Source: Paludisphaera rhizosphaerae (GTDB taxonomy: Bacteria > Planctomycetota > Planctomycetia > Isosphaerales > Isosphaeraceae). Taken from it: DNA of 64,000 bases. Numbering within the stretch: the stretch's first letter is position 1; each line of letters starts with the position of its first letter. Positions 27,007 to 35,317 of the stretch are shown here, in pieces. The notes below the pieces were generated by a model. It saw nothing but the letters and a program-made list of their open reading frames with translations, did not search any database and had not been told where the DNA came from. The stretch covers positions 310,001-374,000 of the forward strand of contig NZ_JAALCR010000004.1 of the NCBI RefSeq assembly GCF_011065895.1, read 5' to 3'. The position numbers and the translations under genes are program-made.

Positions 27007-27918
27007 ATGTCCAAGATCGCCTTCCTCTTCCCGGGCCAGGGCGCGCAGGCCGTCGGCATGTGCCGTGAGCTTGACGCCGAACTTCCGGCCGTCCGCTCCC
27101 TGTTCGACCGCGCCGCCGAGGTGCTGGGCTTCGACCTCCGCAAGCTCTGCCTGGAGGGGCCCGCCGAGGCCCTGGAGGCGACCGACGTCAGCCAGCCGGC
27201 CATCTTCGTCGCCAGCCTCGCCGCGCTCGAGAGCCTGAAGCAGACCAACCCGGAGGCCGTCGCGAATTGCCAGGGGGCCGCCGGGCTCAGCCTGGGCGAA
27301 TACACGGCGCTCACGTTCGCCGGGGCGCTCGACTTCGAGGCCGGTCTGGAGGTGGTTCGCCGTCGCGGCCAGGCGATGCAGGCGGCTTCCAACGCCTCGC
27401 CGAGCGGCATGGTCGGCGTCCTGGGGTTGGACGAGGCCAAGGTCGACGAGCTTTGCGCTCAGATCGAGCCCCACGGCCGGATCTGGAAGGCCAACATGCT
27501 CGGCCCCGGCAACATCGTCGTCTCCGGGGACGCCTCGGCGATGGAACGGGTCGAGGCCGTGGCCCAGGAGCTGGGGGCGATGAAGGCCGTCCGCCTGGCG
27601 GTGGCGGGTGCCTTCCACACCCCCCTGATGAAGCCGGCCGACGAGCAGCTCGCGGAGGTCCTCACCCGCGTCGAAGTCCGCGCCCCGCGGATCCCGGTCT
27701 ACTCCAACGTCGACGCCGCCCCGCACGACGACCCGGAAGCGATCCGCCGGATCCTCGTCACTCAGGTCCTGCACGGCGTCCGCTGGGATGAGTCGATGCG
27801 CCGGATGCTGGCCGACGGCTTCGACACCTTCTACGAAGTCGGTCCCGGCCGCGTCCTCACCGGCCTGCTCAAGCGGATCGACCGCAAGACCCCCTGCACG
27901 AGCGTCCCGGCCCGCTGA
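27007..27918 (+). CDS. fabD: malonyl-CoA:ACP transacylase FabD
   Basis: FabD loads malonyl groups from CoA onto acyl carrier protein for fatty acid elongation. The 303-residue protein has FPGQGAQ (8-14) with the oxyanion-hole glutamine. The nucleophile motif is GLSLGEY, with Ser95, and the catalytic histidine lies in AGAFHTPLM. The residue before the serine is Leu instead of the His found in the E. coli-type GHSLGE motif. From memory, cyanobacterial and plastid forms share GLSLGEY. The length is normal and the start obvious. acpP and fabG, frequent partners, do not follow; instead a terminator-like hairpin and an unrelated minus-strand gene lie downstream. Confidence 0.97.
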   Translation: MSKIAFLFPGQGAQAVGMCRELDAELPAVRSLFDRAAEVLGFDLRKLCLEGPAEALEATDVSQPAIFVASLAALESLKQTNPEAVANCQGAAGLSLGEYTALTFAGALDFEAGLEVVRRRGQAMQAASNASPSGMVGVLGLDEAKVDELCAQIEPHGRIWKANMLGPGNIVVSGDASAMERVEAVAQELGAMKAVRLAVAGAFHTPLMKPADEQLAEVLTRVEVRAPRIPVYSNVDAAPHDDPEAIRRILVTQVLHGVRWDESMRRMLADGFDTFYEVGPGRVLTGLLKRIDRKTPCTSVPAR

Positions 27919-27943
27919 GCGATCGGATCGAGCGCAAAAGGAA

Positions 27944-27977
27944 ACGGCGGTCGGGTCGCCTGAGACCCGGCCGCCGT
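27944..27977. terminator. hairpin terminator between fabD and the converging surface-protein gene
   Basis: A 14-bp stem with a 6-base loop (GCCTGA) contains one G-T pair. On the minus strand it is followed by TTTCCTTTTGC, so it best serves the gene ending at 28068. It may also stop fabD transcription, although the plus-strand tail is not T-rich. The stem is nearly identical to those at 29353 and 31713. Confidence 0.75.
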
Positions 27978-28067
27978 TCGCGTTTCGAAGGATTCGTCCG
28001 GCCCGGCGGCCGGAGCCAAGTCGGGGGCTACGTGCCAACCGTACTCGAAGCGAGGGTGACATTGACG

Positions 28068-29003
28068 TCAGGATTGGATTTGGAAATCCCAGTGGAAGCA
28101 TGTGGCCTGCGAGTCAGTAAGCGTCCCATCGGCCGGGGTGACGACCTTTATCGGGCCTGTCCTAAGTCCGCCACTATACTGAAGCGAGGTGTATTCCTTG
28201 GCAGAGTAGGAGTAACTGACGTCCACTGTGCTCGCGACACTCAAGTCCCCGAACGATGGATCGCTATAGAGAACGGTACCGGTGTCATGGTCTGTAACCA
28301 CCAACCCGGTGTGAGTATAGCTGTCATAATGAACGTCTATATACGATGACTCGATGTCGAGGGTCACATACCGGTCGAAACCTGAGTGCAACGGCGAGAG
28401 CGTTGCACTCAGGGAAACAGTCACCGAGGCCCCCGGATTAGCGGCTTGATACCAAACTGGTGCTGTCGAATAAGCGTTGGCAAGCGCAAACGGCCCGTCC
28501 GTTGGGACGCCGAATGTCCCCGTGTTCAAAAAATAGGTTCCAGGGTTGAGCACTGTGAATGAATCTGCGGTGTGCAACCTGGAATCCACTTCGATTCCGG
28601 AATAGCCGTTACCCGTCAGTGTCGTTTTGGAGCACGCGGCTTCCGAGACGAGGAGATCTGGGACGTAATATTCGTTGTAATCATCATCAAAACGCATCTC
28701 ATAAGTTCTAACGAAGTTGGCGAAAGAAGAATGCGAAATCGTTGTTCCATCTCCAGGTAGACTAAGAGTCACCGGATCCATGTACAAAATACCAGAACTT
28801 GCCAGGTTGTCGGGGCCTGTCCAGGCATCGGCGCTCGACGTCATGTAGCCTGATAAGGCACCAGAGCCCGGAGCGTTCGTGAGAGAAAAGATCGTAGCAG
28901 CCATCTCTCTCCGCTCAAGCGCGAGGGACGAATGGAAGTTTACGAACCCAGGGACATACTGCTTGTTGGGCTTGCGATTGCGACGGGAGAGGGGGAATCG
29001 CAT
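28068..29003 (-). CDS. secreted protein with planctomycete LExRxM-type N-terminus
   Basis: The 311-residue protein begins with a basic stretch (MRFPLSRRNRKPNK). The motif LALERREMA follows at 28-35, resembling the LEPR-XLL-type N-terminus of planctomycete exported proteins. The remainder is rich in Ser, Thr, Tyr and Asp and looks like an all-beta extracellular protein, with no family recognised. GGAG lies 7 bases before the ATG at 29003; the longer frame to 29120 overlaps the promoter. Base composition is visibly more AT-rich than neighbouring genes, and codons ending in A/T are common. That suggests recent acquisition or relaxed selection. A hairpin terminator lies 90 bases past the stop. 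Confidence 0.75.
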   Translation of the reverse strand: MRFPLSRRNRKPNKQYVPGFVNFHSSLALERREMAATIFSLTNAPGSGALSGYMTSSADAWTGPDNLASSGILYMDPVTLSLPGDGTTISHSSFANFVRTYEMRFDDDYNEYYVPDLLVSEAACSKTTLTGNGYSGIEVDSRLHTADSFTVLNPGTYFLNTGTFGVPTDGPFALANAYSTAPVWYQAANPGASVTVSLSATLSPLHSGFDRYVTLDIESSYIDVHYDSYTHTGLVVTDHDTGTVLYSDPSFGDLSVASTVDVSYSYSAKEYTSLQYSGGLRTGPIKVVTPADGTLTDSQATCFHWDFQIQS

Positions 29004-29091
29004 TGCAAATCTCCTGATGAGAATCGAGTTGTTGTCAAATTCGCCCAGCGATAAAAGCGATGCGATCACTTTTATCCACCAAAGCACCACC

Positions 29092-29120
29092 TTAATATGG
29101 CCCCCCGAAGCGCCTGTCAA
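29092..29120 (-). promoter_or_regulatory. sigma-70-type promoter for the 28068-29003 gene
   Basis: On the minus strand a perfect TTGACA (29115-29120) is spaced 17 bases from TATTAA (29092-29097), a 4/6 match. The predicted start near 29085 gives a leader of about 80 bases. This is the best-formed promoter seen in the window and gives the AT-rich gene its own transcription. Confidence 0.65.
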
Positions 29121-29352
29121 GCATAAACCTCGATTTTAAACTTTTAAACCATTGTTGGTTCGCGACGGATCGGCCCTTCGGTCGCCTGCCTCGCATCGCC
29201 ACTCGGACGGCGGACTAGGCGGCATCGATCCATGAAAGGGACGGGACGGACGACTCTGAGGCCTAGGCGAACTGGAAATTTTTCGAGCCCGACATCCGTC
29301 GGTCCGAGGTCAATGACCCGGGGGACGCTAACGGAGAGTATGTGAAAATGAA

Positions 29353-29388
29353 AACGGCGGCCGGGTCGCCTGAGACCCGGCCGCCGTT
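29353..29388 (-). terminator. intrinsic terminator of a DUF1559 gene
   Basis: A 15-bp perfect stem with loop of 6 is followed on the minus strand by TTCATTTTCAC. It lies 50 bases past the stop of the DUF1559 gene at 29439. The stem sequence is shared with 27944-27977 and 31713-31748. Confidence 0.85.
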
Positions 29389-29438
29389 CGTGTTTCGAAG
29401 GTCCGTCGAGCCCGCGGAACGGGCTCGACGGCCTCAGA

Positions 29439-30509
29439 TCAGTAGGCGTCGCTGGAGACGGTTTCGCCGCCGGCCTTGGTGCCGAGCGCCCAGTAAACGG
29501 TCTGCGCGATGGAGTCCTTGAGAAACCTCACGCTGCCGTCGCAGAAGGCGACGTTGACCCCGCCGGAGTGGTTGCTGTTGGCGTTGATGAAGCTGGCGTA
29601 GTCCGGCCCGTTATTGCCGTCGGTTCGGCAGCTCGACCACTGCTGATTGGGGGTGAGGACCGTGTTGAAATACGTGTACCCGGGCGAGCCGACGGCCCAG
29701 AAGGCCCCCCGGCCGTCGGAGATTGCGGTTCCGGTGGCAAAGGCGGTGTTGCAGGCGGTCAGAGTGGTCTGGGCGTTCGTGTTGAGAACCTGGCCACCGT
29801 TGATGATGACGCGGGGGTCGTAATCTTGGGTGAGGGGCGTGGCGCCGACTGCCGTCCGCTTGCCCTTAGGCGTCGTGGCACCGGTAAGGCCTTCGCTCCA
29901 CATGATGGTGTTCGAGGTCCCGTCGGTCACGGAGCCGATGCCATAGGCCACGAGGTGGGCGAAGACGCCGGTGCTGTTGATGTTGCCCGTCCTGCCCCAG
30001 ATGTCCGTCGTCACGCCGTACGACCCGTAGTAGTTGTTAATGCGCTTGGCACCGGTGTTCGAAGCCGTCTGGCCGTCGGACGGGCAGAGGAAGGAGCTGA
30101 CGATCGTGTTGTTGACCGTCGTGTTCGTGTACCAGGCCTGGCCGAAGCCGGTAGCCGTTCCCGGGTTCATCATGAAGTTGGCGGCGCTGTAGAGAGCCGT
30201 CTGCTCCATGAATGGGAGCATCATCGCCTGGCCGCTCCAGTTCGCCCAACTGCTGACGACGGTCAGCGAGCCGGCGGAGTTGCCGTAAACGTTAGTGGCG
30301 TTGCTCAACGGATAGCTCTGGTTCGACGACTCGTAGTTCGCCGCCGCCAGGCCCATCTGCTTCAGGTTGTTGATGCACTGGGATCGCCGGGCGGCTTCAC
30401 GCGCCGCCTGGACGGCCGGCAGTAGGAGAGCGATGAGGACGGCGATGATCGCGATCACCACCAGCAATTCGATCAGGGTGAAACCGTGACGAGGCTTAAT
30501 GATTTTCAT
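29439..30509 (-). CDS. DUF1559 pseudopilin-like protein (module 1)
   Basis: The 356-residue protein has a prepilin-type N-terminus (HGFTLIELLVVIAIIAVLIALL). It is followed by the DUF1559 signature AREAARRSQCINNLKQMGLA. The C-terminal H-X9-DG element is present (HSGGVNVAFCDGSVRFLKD), followed by the usual WALGTKAGGE end. The middle is Asn/Thr/Gly-rich with aromatic residues, as in other members. Export via a type II-like pathway after prepilin cleavage is inferred. The ATG at 30509 gives the standard leader; the frame to 30797 overlaps the lipoprotein gene in another frame. The small lipoprotein gene 73 bases upstream on the same strand is probably co-transcribed, and an intrinsic terminator follows. 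Confidence 0.95.
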   Translation of the reverse strand: MKIIKPRHGFTLIELLVVIAIIAVLIALLLPAVQAAREAARRSQCINNLKQMGLAAANYESSNQSYPLSNATNVYGNSAGSLTVVSSWANWSGQAMMLPFMEQTALYSAANFMMNPGTATGFGQAWYTNTTVNNTIVSSFLCPSDGQTASNTGAKRINNYYGSYGVTTDIWGRTGNINSTGVFAHLVAYGIGSVTDGTSNTIMWSEGLTGATTPKGKRTAVGATPLTQDYDPRVIINGGQVLNTNAQTTLTACNTAFATGTAISDGRGAFWAVGSPGYTYFNTVLTPNQQWSSCRTDGNNGPDYASFINANSNHSGGVNVAFCDGSVRFLKDSIAQTVYWALGTKAGGETVSSDAY

Positions 30510-30582
30510 GACCCGATGGTTCTCCGCGGAATGAGATAGGGCCGCAGCCCCATGAGTTATGGATCCTGGAACCCGAGCAAGA

Positions 30583-30783
30583 TTAGCGTGCAGACTTGAG
30601 GCGCCGATTGGCCTCGCCACCGGCCTTGTCATTGGCCGCGGCCGAGTCCTGGACCGCCTTGTCGTCCGCCTTCCGACCCTCGTCGGTCTCGGGCGTATTG
30701 ACGTCCGAGGAGCAACCCGAGAATCCAAGGGTCGCCGCAACGCCGAACAGCGCCGCCGACTGAAGAAACCGCCTTCGCTGCAT
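30583..30783 (-). CDS. small lipoprotein paired with DUF1559 (module 1)
   Basis: The 66-residue product has a type II signal peptide ending in LGFSGC (lipid-bearing Cys24). A short charged tail rich in Asp, Lys and Ala follows. GGGAGG lies 6 bases before the ATG at 30783. The N-terminal MQRRRFLQ also resembles a twin-arginine context, but the lipobox is the stronger signal. The mature tail of 43 residues has no recognisable fold. Its position directly upstream of a DUF1559 gene is repeated at 32937-33179, which supports both its reality and a shared role such as anchoring the pseudopilin-like partner. That role is inference. Confidence 0.8.
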   Translation of the reverse strand: MQRRRFLQSAALFGVAATLGFSGCSSDVNTPETDEGRKADDKAVQDSAAANDKAGGEANRRLKSAR

Positions 30784-31796
30784 TCCATGCCTCCCAAATC
30801 GAGTGATCGCTACCCCGCCCCGTCGGATGACGGGGTTCACAACGGAGAAACAATTGTTGAGCACGACGACCTCGCGCCCAAAGTGTATGATTTAATGCTT
30901 GCTTACACAAGGGAGTGCATGCCAGCTAGATTGCACGGGGACGTTCGCCGAACCCAAGCACGGGCGGCATTGCCCCGCCTGGTGCCCGTTGATCTTGGCA
31001 TCGAGGACCCTTTTAGGATGGTCACGCGCCGGTATTCAGGAGGAAAAGGCAGGGGGCCATCGCATTCGACCTCGCGTAAGGTTCGTTAGCGAGGGCAAGT
31101 CCGCGATCGCATCACCCCGACCTCACCAAGCCCCCGGTTCAACCGGGACGGGAGGCGAAGAGCGAAATCATGGTTGTCAGTCGACGCCAGGCTTTGCACG
31201 ACAGTAAAAGAAGAAGCCAGACATCCAGAAGCTAGCGTGTTGTATACAAGAAAGCAACAACAATCGGGCAGGCGATGTTCGTCGCTTGTGTGCATAGGCG
31301 ACATTGCCGGTTAAGAGGGCAGGATTTCCTGCTGGAGTATCCGCAGAAAGCAGGGCTACTTTCCCCATCAACCAACGATCGAACTGGCCCTCAACCTCTA
31401 ACGAATCGCTATTAACCTCATCAGACCGAATCGATCTTCAAACAGTCCATCAAAGGCGGATCGTGAGTAGGCCGACATAGTGCTTTCGCTCACCAGAGGA
31501 AAAGATTCGGCTTGAGCCAGGGTCGTTGACCGCCTCAGCGCGAGAAGGGGACGACGAACGAAGCCATTCGGGGTCGTCGACGCCTCCCGGCGTATCGATC
31601 CGATGTGCGCGAGGCGGTGCGTAGGGTGCATGCTCACCAGGCGGCTCTAGCGCATCGACCGCAAGCGAACGTGCACAAGCGTCAGAACTCATCAAGAGAC
31701 CGAGCGCACGAAAACGGCGGCCGGGAGGCAAGCGTCCCGGCCGCCGTTCGCGTATCGGAGCCTGGTCGAGCCGGAAGCCCCCTCGACCGCGCTGAA
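30784..31796. other. 1-kb intergenic region between the two surface modules
   Basis: No convincing gene was found. Upstream of the lipoprotein gene there is a hairpin at 30818-30835 (7-bp stem, 4-base loop). A weak promoter candidate lies on the minus strand (TTGTGT, 17 bases, TACACT, around 30883-30911). The far end carries the terminator at 31713-31748. Short frames between 31086 and 31731 lack family features or good start sites, and the area is mixed in composition, perhaps decayed sequence. Confidence 0.5.
31713..31748 (-). terminator. intrinsic terminator of the second DUF1559 module
   Basis: A perfect 14-bp stem with an 8-base loop starts 48 bases past the DUF1559 stop at 31797. It is followed on the minus strand by TTCGTGCGC. 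The outer 13 bases of the stem are the same as in the terminators at 29353 and (with one change) 27944, while the loop differs. Confidence 0.8.
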
Positions 31797-32873
31797 TCAG
31801 TAGCTGTCCGCCGAGATGACTTCTTCACCGGCTCGGGTTCCGAGGGCCCACCAGACGGTCTGGTTGGTGGAGTCCTTGATGAACTTCACGCTGCCGTCGC
31901 CGAGGCAGACGTTGGCGCCTCCGGAGTGCATGCTGGAGGAGTTCACGATCTGGGAACCGTCGGTGCCGCAGGCGGCGCAGTCGTTCCGGCACGATCCCCA
32001 GGTCTTCACCCGGGCGTTCGGCGGAAGGATCGGGGAGAAGAGGGACCAAGACGGAGTCCCCATCGCCCAACGGACCCCGATTGACGTCTTGAAGTCGTTG
32101 TTGGGAGTCCCCGCCTGCCACTTCGCGTCGCATGCGTCGATGAACGTCTTGATGGCCGCCGGATTGGACTGCACGTTGGCCATGCCAGAACCGGCCGAGG
32201 CCCCGACGTTCACCACCCCGTTCCGCGGGAACACGGTGTTGTCGTTCGACCCGGAGGACGTGCACGCCTCGGAGAAGGCGATCGTGTTCGAGGAGCCGTC
32301 GATGCAGTCCCGGATGCCGTACGATTTGTGGAAGGTGAAGAGCCCGGGACCGCCGGGGCCGGTGCCGGCGTCGTTTCCCTGGCTGGCCCCCTGAGAGTTG
32401 GGGCCGATGCTCGCCATGTAATTGTTGATGTTCACCCGGCCGCCCGACGGATCGGACGGGCAGAGGAAGGCCGCCAGGCGGGTGTCGAAGACGGTCCGAT
32501 TGCCGTAGTAGCCCAACGGCGTCCGGCCGTCGTGCCAGACGGCCAGTTGGAAGTTGGCGGCGTTGTACAGGGCCTGTTGCTCCAGGCCGCCGAGCAGCAG
32601 CGCCTGGACGCTCCAGTTGTTCCAGCCATAGATCACGCCGGCCGGAGTGCTCAACGTCCGCGACGCCCCCATCGGGAAGGAGTCGTGGGTGGAATGGTAG
32701 TTGTGAAGCGACAGGCCGATCTGCTTCAGATTGTTGATGCACTGCGACCGCCGGGCGGCCTCGCGCGCCGCCTGGACGGCGGGGAGGAGCAGGGCGATCA
32801 GCACGGCGATGATGGCGATGACGACGAGCAGCTCGATGAGCGTGAAGCCGCGCGGCTTCGGATTCGAGTTCAT
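31797..32873 (-). CDS. DUF1559 pseudopilin-like protein (module 2)
   Basis: The 358-residue protein has the same architecture as the module 1 protein. The prepilin N-terminus is RGFTLIELLVVIAIIAV, followed by AREAARRSQCINNLKQIGLS. The C-terminal HSGGANVCLGDGSVKFIKD ends in WALGTRAGEE. N-terminal segments of the two are nearly identical, but the middle differs in length and sequence. This copy has additional cysteines near the C-terminus (WGSCRNDCAACGTDG) that could form disulphides. AAGGA lies 7 bases before the ATG. The upstream lipoprotein gene is 63 bases away on the same strand. Confidence 0.95.
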   Translation of the reverse strand: MNSNPKPRGFTLIELLVVIAIIAVLIALLLPAVQAAREAARRSQCINNLKQIGLSLHNYHSTHDSFPMGASRTLSTPAGVIYGWNNWSVQALLLGGLEQQALYNAANFQLAVWHDGRTPLGYYGNRTVFDTRLAAFLCPSDPSGGRVNINNYMASIGPNSQGASQGNDAGTGPGGPGLFTFHKSYGIRDCIDGSSNTIAFSEACTSSGSNDNTVFPRNGVVNVGASAGSGMANVQSNPAAIKTFIDACDAKWQAGTPNNDFKTSIGVRWAMGTPSWSLFSPILPPNARVKTWGSCRNDCAACGTDGSQIVNSSSMHSGGANVCLGDGSVKFIKDSTNQTVWWALGTRAGEEVISADSY

Positions 32874-32936
32874 GGTGCGTTCCTTGTCGGTTGAAGGCTC
32901 GACGATCCGGGTGGCAGGCGAGAACAGGCGGCCGGC

Positions 32937-33179
32937 TCAGGAGCCGGGCGCGCCGGGAGACGTGGGCTCCGGACTCGACCGCTTCCCCTTGGACTTGGCG
33001 GCGGCGTCGTAGGCCGCGTCGGATCGTCGCGCGTCTTCGAGGAAGCTGCTGGGCATTTCGACGGTCGTCCCCGTCGGCGCGGAGTCGCCGCATCCCGCCG
33101 TGAGCGCAACGACGCTCAGAGCCGCGACGGCGAGGAAGGGCCTCGCCCGCCGGGCTGAAACGAATTTAATTATGAACAT
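32937..33179 (-). CDS. small lipoprotein paired with DUF1559 (module 2)
   Basis: The 80-residue product has a type II signal peptide ending VVALTAGC (Cys30). Its 50-residue mature tail is rich in Ser, Asp, Lys and Pro. No family is recognised, and the tail does not resemble that of the module 1 lipoprotein beyond composition. The ATG at 33179 has a GAGAGA-type site directly upstream. The gene order lipoprotein then DUF1559 repeats module 1, so the pair is probably a functional unit. Confidence 0.8.
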   Translation of the reverse strand: MFIIKFVSARRARPFLAVAALSVVALTAGCGDSAPTGTTVEMPSSFLEDARRSDAAYDAAAKSKGKRSSPEPTSPGAPGS

Positions 33180-33695
33180 TCTCTCACTCTAATGGCGTGG
33201 GTTTGACGCATCGCAATCCGCGCGCCGACGACATCGGCCCCTTGGGGGCCATGGCAGGCGCACAGATCCGAATCAAGCGATCAAACCGGGCGAGGCGACG
33301 GCACGACCTGTCGCCTCCGATACGGCCGGCGTCCCGACGTCGACCTCGTCGAAGCCGGGACGGCAACGAATCGATTCATGACGATCCGTCGCGAGGATCA
33401 GCCTAGAACCGGCCTGCGCCCGAGTCAAGCATCTGGCGCTTCGAGGTGCGAGCCCGAGCGACGGCGAGGCCGTCCGAGGCGTGGTGCGCCGATCGCCCCA
33501 AGAGGCTCGCCGCCGAGAGAGAGAATTGTTTTCTAATCCGTTATTCGATCAGCTTTTGCGACAACGAGAGACAGCCTGACCGCCAGGATTTGCGCCGTTT
33601 GCCATGCTCTGGGACCAGGCTGGAACCGGACCAACGCCTCGGCAAGTGTTAATCGGAATTAACCATGAACCCCACCCAAGCGACCGCGTCGTCGG
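33180..33695. other. intergenic region without recognised features
   Basis: These 516 bases separate the lipoprotein gene from the stop of the STAS gene. Short frames on both strands are arginine-rich shadows. The part 33530-33670 is somewhat AT-richer. No repeat, RNA gene or strong promoter was seen. Confidence 0.5.
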
Positions 33696-34097
33696 TCAGC
33701 GGAGGAACGTCGGGTCGGTTCCAGCGGGCTGGGCGAAGGCGGCAAGGGCCTCGGCTTCGGTCTCGTAGAGTTCGGCGAGGCGGTCGAGGCCGATGATGTC
33801 GGCGCCGACTCGGACGTCCGGGGTCATCCCGCAGAACTTGACGGAGTGTCCGAGTTCAGCCGCCCGTTTGATGACTCCCACGAGGACGGCGAAGGCGGTA
33901 CTGCCGATGTAGGCGGTTCGACTGAAGTCGATGAGCGTCTTGGCGGCCCATTCCTGGCCGATCACCAGTCCCAGCTCGTACGAGAGCGCCTGCGCCTGGG
34001 CGGGGAACCGCAGCTCGTGCGCGGTCACCTGGGCGACCGCCACGTCTCCAACCATATTCAGGGAGATCAGCTCGAACTCGGGGGTGCTGGCGGTCAT
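33696..34097 (-). CDS. STAS-domain protein (anti-sigma factor antagonist-like)
   Basis: The 133-residue protein matches the single-domain STAS fold used by anti-anti-sigma factors. It has alternating strands and helices and the central LIDFSRTAYIGSTAFAVLVGVI segment, ending in a helix and TEAEALAAF. The phosphorylation-site loop is GST (65-67) instead of the usual DSSG, so Ser66 or Thr67 could be the regulated residue, but the conserved aspartate is missing. It may therefore be a structural or signalling STAS rather than a classical SpoIIAA-type switch. GAGGA lies 9 bases before the ATG. It follows opcA by 41 bases on the same strand, so the two are likely co-transcribed. No sigma or kinase partner is adjacent. 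Confidence 0.82.
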   Translation of the reverse strand: MTASTPEFELISLNMVGDVAVAQVTAHELRFPAQAQALSYELGLVIGQEWAAKTLIDFSRTAYIGSTAFAVLVGVIKRAAELGHSVKFCGMTPDVRVGADIIGLDRLAELYETEAEALAAFAQPAGTDPTFLR

Positions 34098-34138
34098 CGC
34101 GGAGTGTCCTCGGGTCCGGAAAGGGTGGAGACGGGGAT

Positions 34139-35317
34139 TCAGGGGCGGGCCGCGGAGGCGTGCTCAAGCATCCAGAGGAGAAACGGGACGGCCTTCTCGA
34201 AGGCCGGATCGAACCGCGAAAGCTCCAGGGCCGCGGCCACACGCTGGGCGGGATCAAGGATGTCGGCTCGGACGGTGTTCGGCAGCCGACAATATCCCGG
34301 GGCGTCGACGTGAATGCGCACGTCCGGAGACTCCGGCGCCGGACGTTCCAGGCGGAACGTCTCCGGCCCCTCGTCACATCGCGAGGAGAGCGAAACGGCG
34401 GACAGCCGGGACGTGGAGGGGAGTCCGTTCGGGAGGGGGCCTGTGTGAATCTCCAGACCGATCGGTCCCTCCGGCCCCTGGAACGACGTGTGGAACGTCG
34501 AGCCGCCGTCCGCGGTCTTAAGTTCCGGCGTCCCCCATCGCTCCCAGCCCAGTTGCCCGGCGAGCCAGGCGGCGAGCCAGAGAGCCAGCCTTGGCGGTGA
34601 GGAGGGGTCGGGGGAGAGCGCCTCGATCTTGACGCCGTCGATCCGTTCCAGACTCTTCCGGTGGGTCGTGCAGTCGAAGAGTTGAGCGACGAGTTCCCGC
34701 CAGTGGGTCAGGCCGTACCAGACGGCGTCGCGTCGGCAGCGGCCGATGTTGGCGTCGAGCCCCAGCCGAAGGGCCGCCAGCGAGGCGCCGGGGTCGGGGA
34801 GGTCGAGCATGATCCGGCTGCTCTCCGCGGCGAGGGCGCGGTAGAGGGGCTCGTGGGTGGTGGGGTCGGTCGTCCACCAGAGGATCATCGGCAGGTCGGC
34901 TTCCAGCAGCGACAGCACCGCGCCGGGAAGGAGGTCCAATGAGTCCGGCCCGGCCTTCAGAACGATCCGTTCCGAGCAGACCTGAGGCGTCCCCGGCTCG
35001 GGGAGGTTGCAGACGGCGGAGACCTCCGCCGAGACCTTGCGGTCGGTCGAATCCGATTCGCGGATCACAATCGCACGGCAGGGGAATCGGCCGACGACGG
35101 TCTCGACGACCGGGCGCAGCGACTCGGCGTCGGGCGTGAGCCGTTCGACGACGAGGTTCGCCAGAACGACCCGGGTGACGGTCGGGTTCTCCAGTTCGGG
35201 CCCCCCCACGCGCTCGGCCGCCGGCCCCCAAAGCTGTTCCAGCGTGGAGTCGATCCTGGCCAGAGCAACGGGGATTCCTTGACCTTCCAGGAACGCGTCG
35301 GAACTTGCGTCGGGCAT
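34139..35317 (-). CDS. opcA: OpcA-family glucose-6-phosphate dehydrogenase assembly protein
   Basis: OpcA proteins are needed for assembly or redox activation of glucose-6-phosphate dehydrogenase, best known in cyanobacteria and actinobacteria. The 392-residue protein shows family features: NLVVERLTPDAESL, FPCRAIVIRE, SAEVSAVCNLPEPGTPQVCSE and SLLEADLPMILWW, with two cysteines in the middle motif. GGAGG lies 5 bases before the ATG at 35317, which settles the start. zwf and gnd, usual partners, are not in this window; the STAS gene follows instead. It is divergent from the GT39 gene with a 258-base gap. The family call is firm, while the physiological partner is inferred. Confidence 0.87.
   Translation of the reverse strand: MPDASSDAFLEGQGIPVALARIDSTLEQLWGPAAERVGGPELENPTVTRVVLANLVVERLTPDAESLRPVVETVVGRFPCRAIVIRESDSTDRKVSAEVSAVCNLPEPGTPQVCSERIVLKAGPDSLDLLPGAVLSLLEADLPMILWWTTDPTTHEPLYRALAAESSRIMLDLPDPGASLAALRLGLDANIGRCRRDAVWYGLTHWRELVAQLFDCTTHRKSLERIDGVKIEALSPDPSSPPRLALWLAAWLAGQLGWERWGTPELKTADGGSTFHTSFQGPEGPIGLEIHTGPLPNGLPSTSRLSAVSLSSRCDEGPETFRLERPAPESPDVRIHVDAPGYCRLPNTVRADILDPAQRVAAALELSRFDPAFEKAVPFLLWMLEHASAARP

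Larger units (their letters stand above)
29004..29438. other. intergenic region holding a promoter and a terminator
   Basis: These 435 bases carry the promoter of the 28068 gene (29092-29120) and the terminator of the upstream DUF1559 gene (29353-29388), both on the minus strand. The sequence between them, 29130-29350, has no recognised gene or repeat. Confidence 0.6.

Noticed and set aside
31086-31731. Short minus-strand frames between the surface modules
   Set aside because: None has a supported start, domain or coding bias. Transposase remnants were considered but no DDE or HTH motif is visible.
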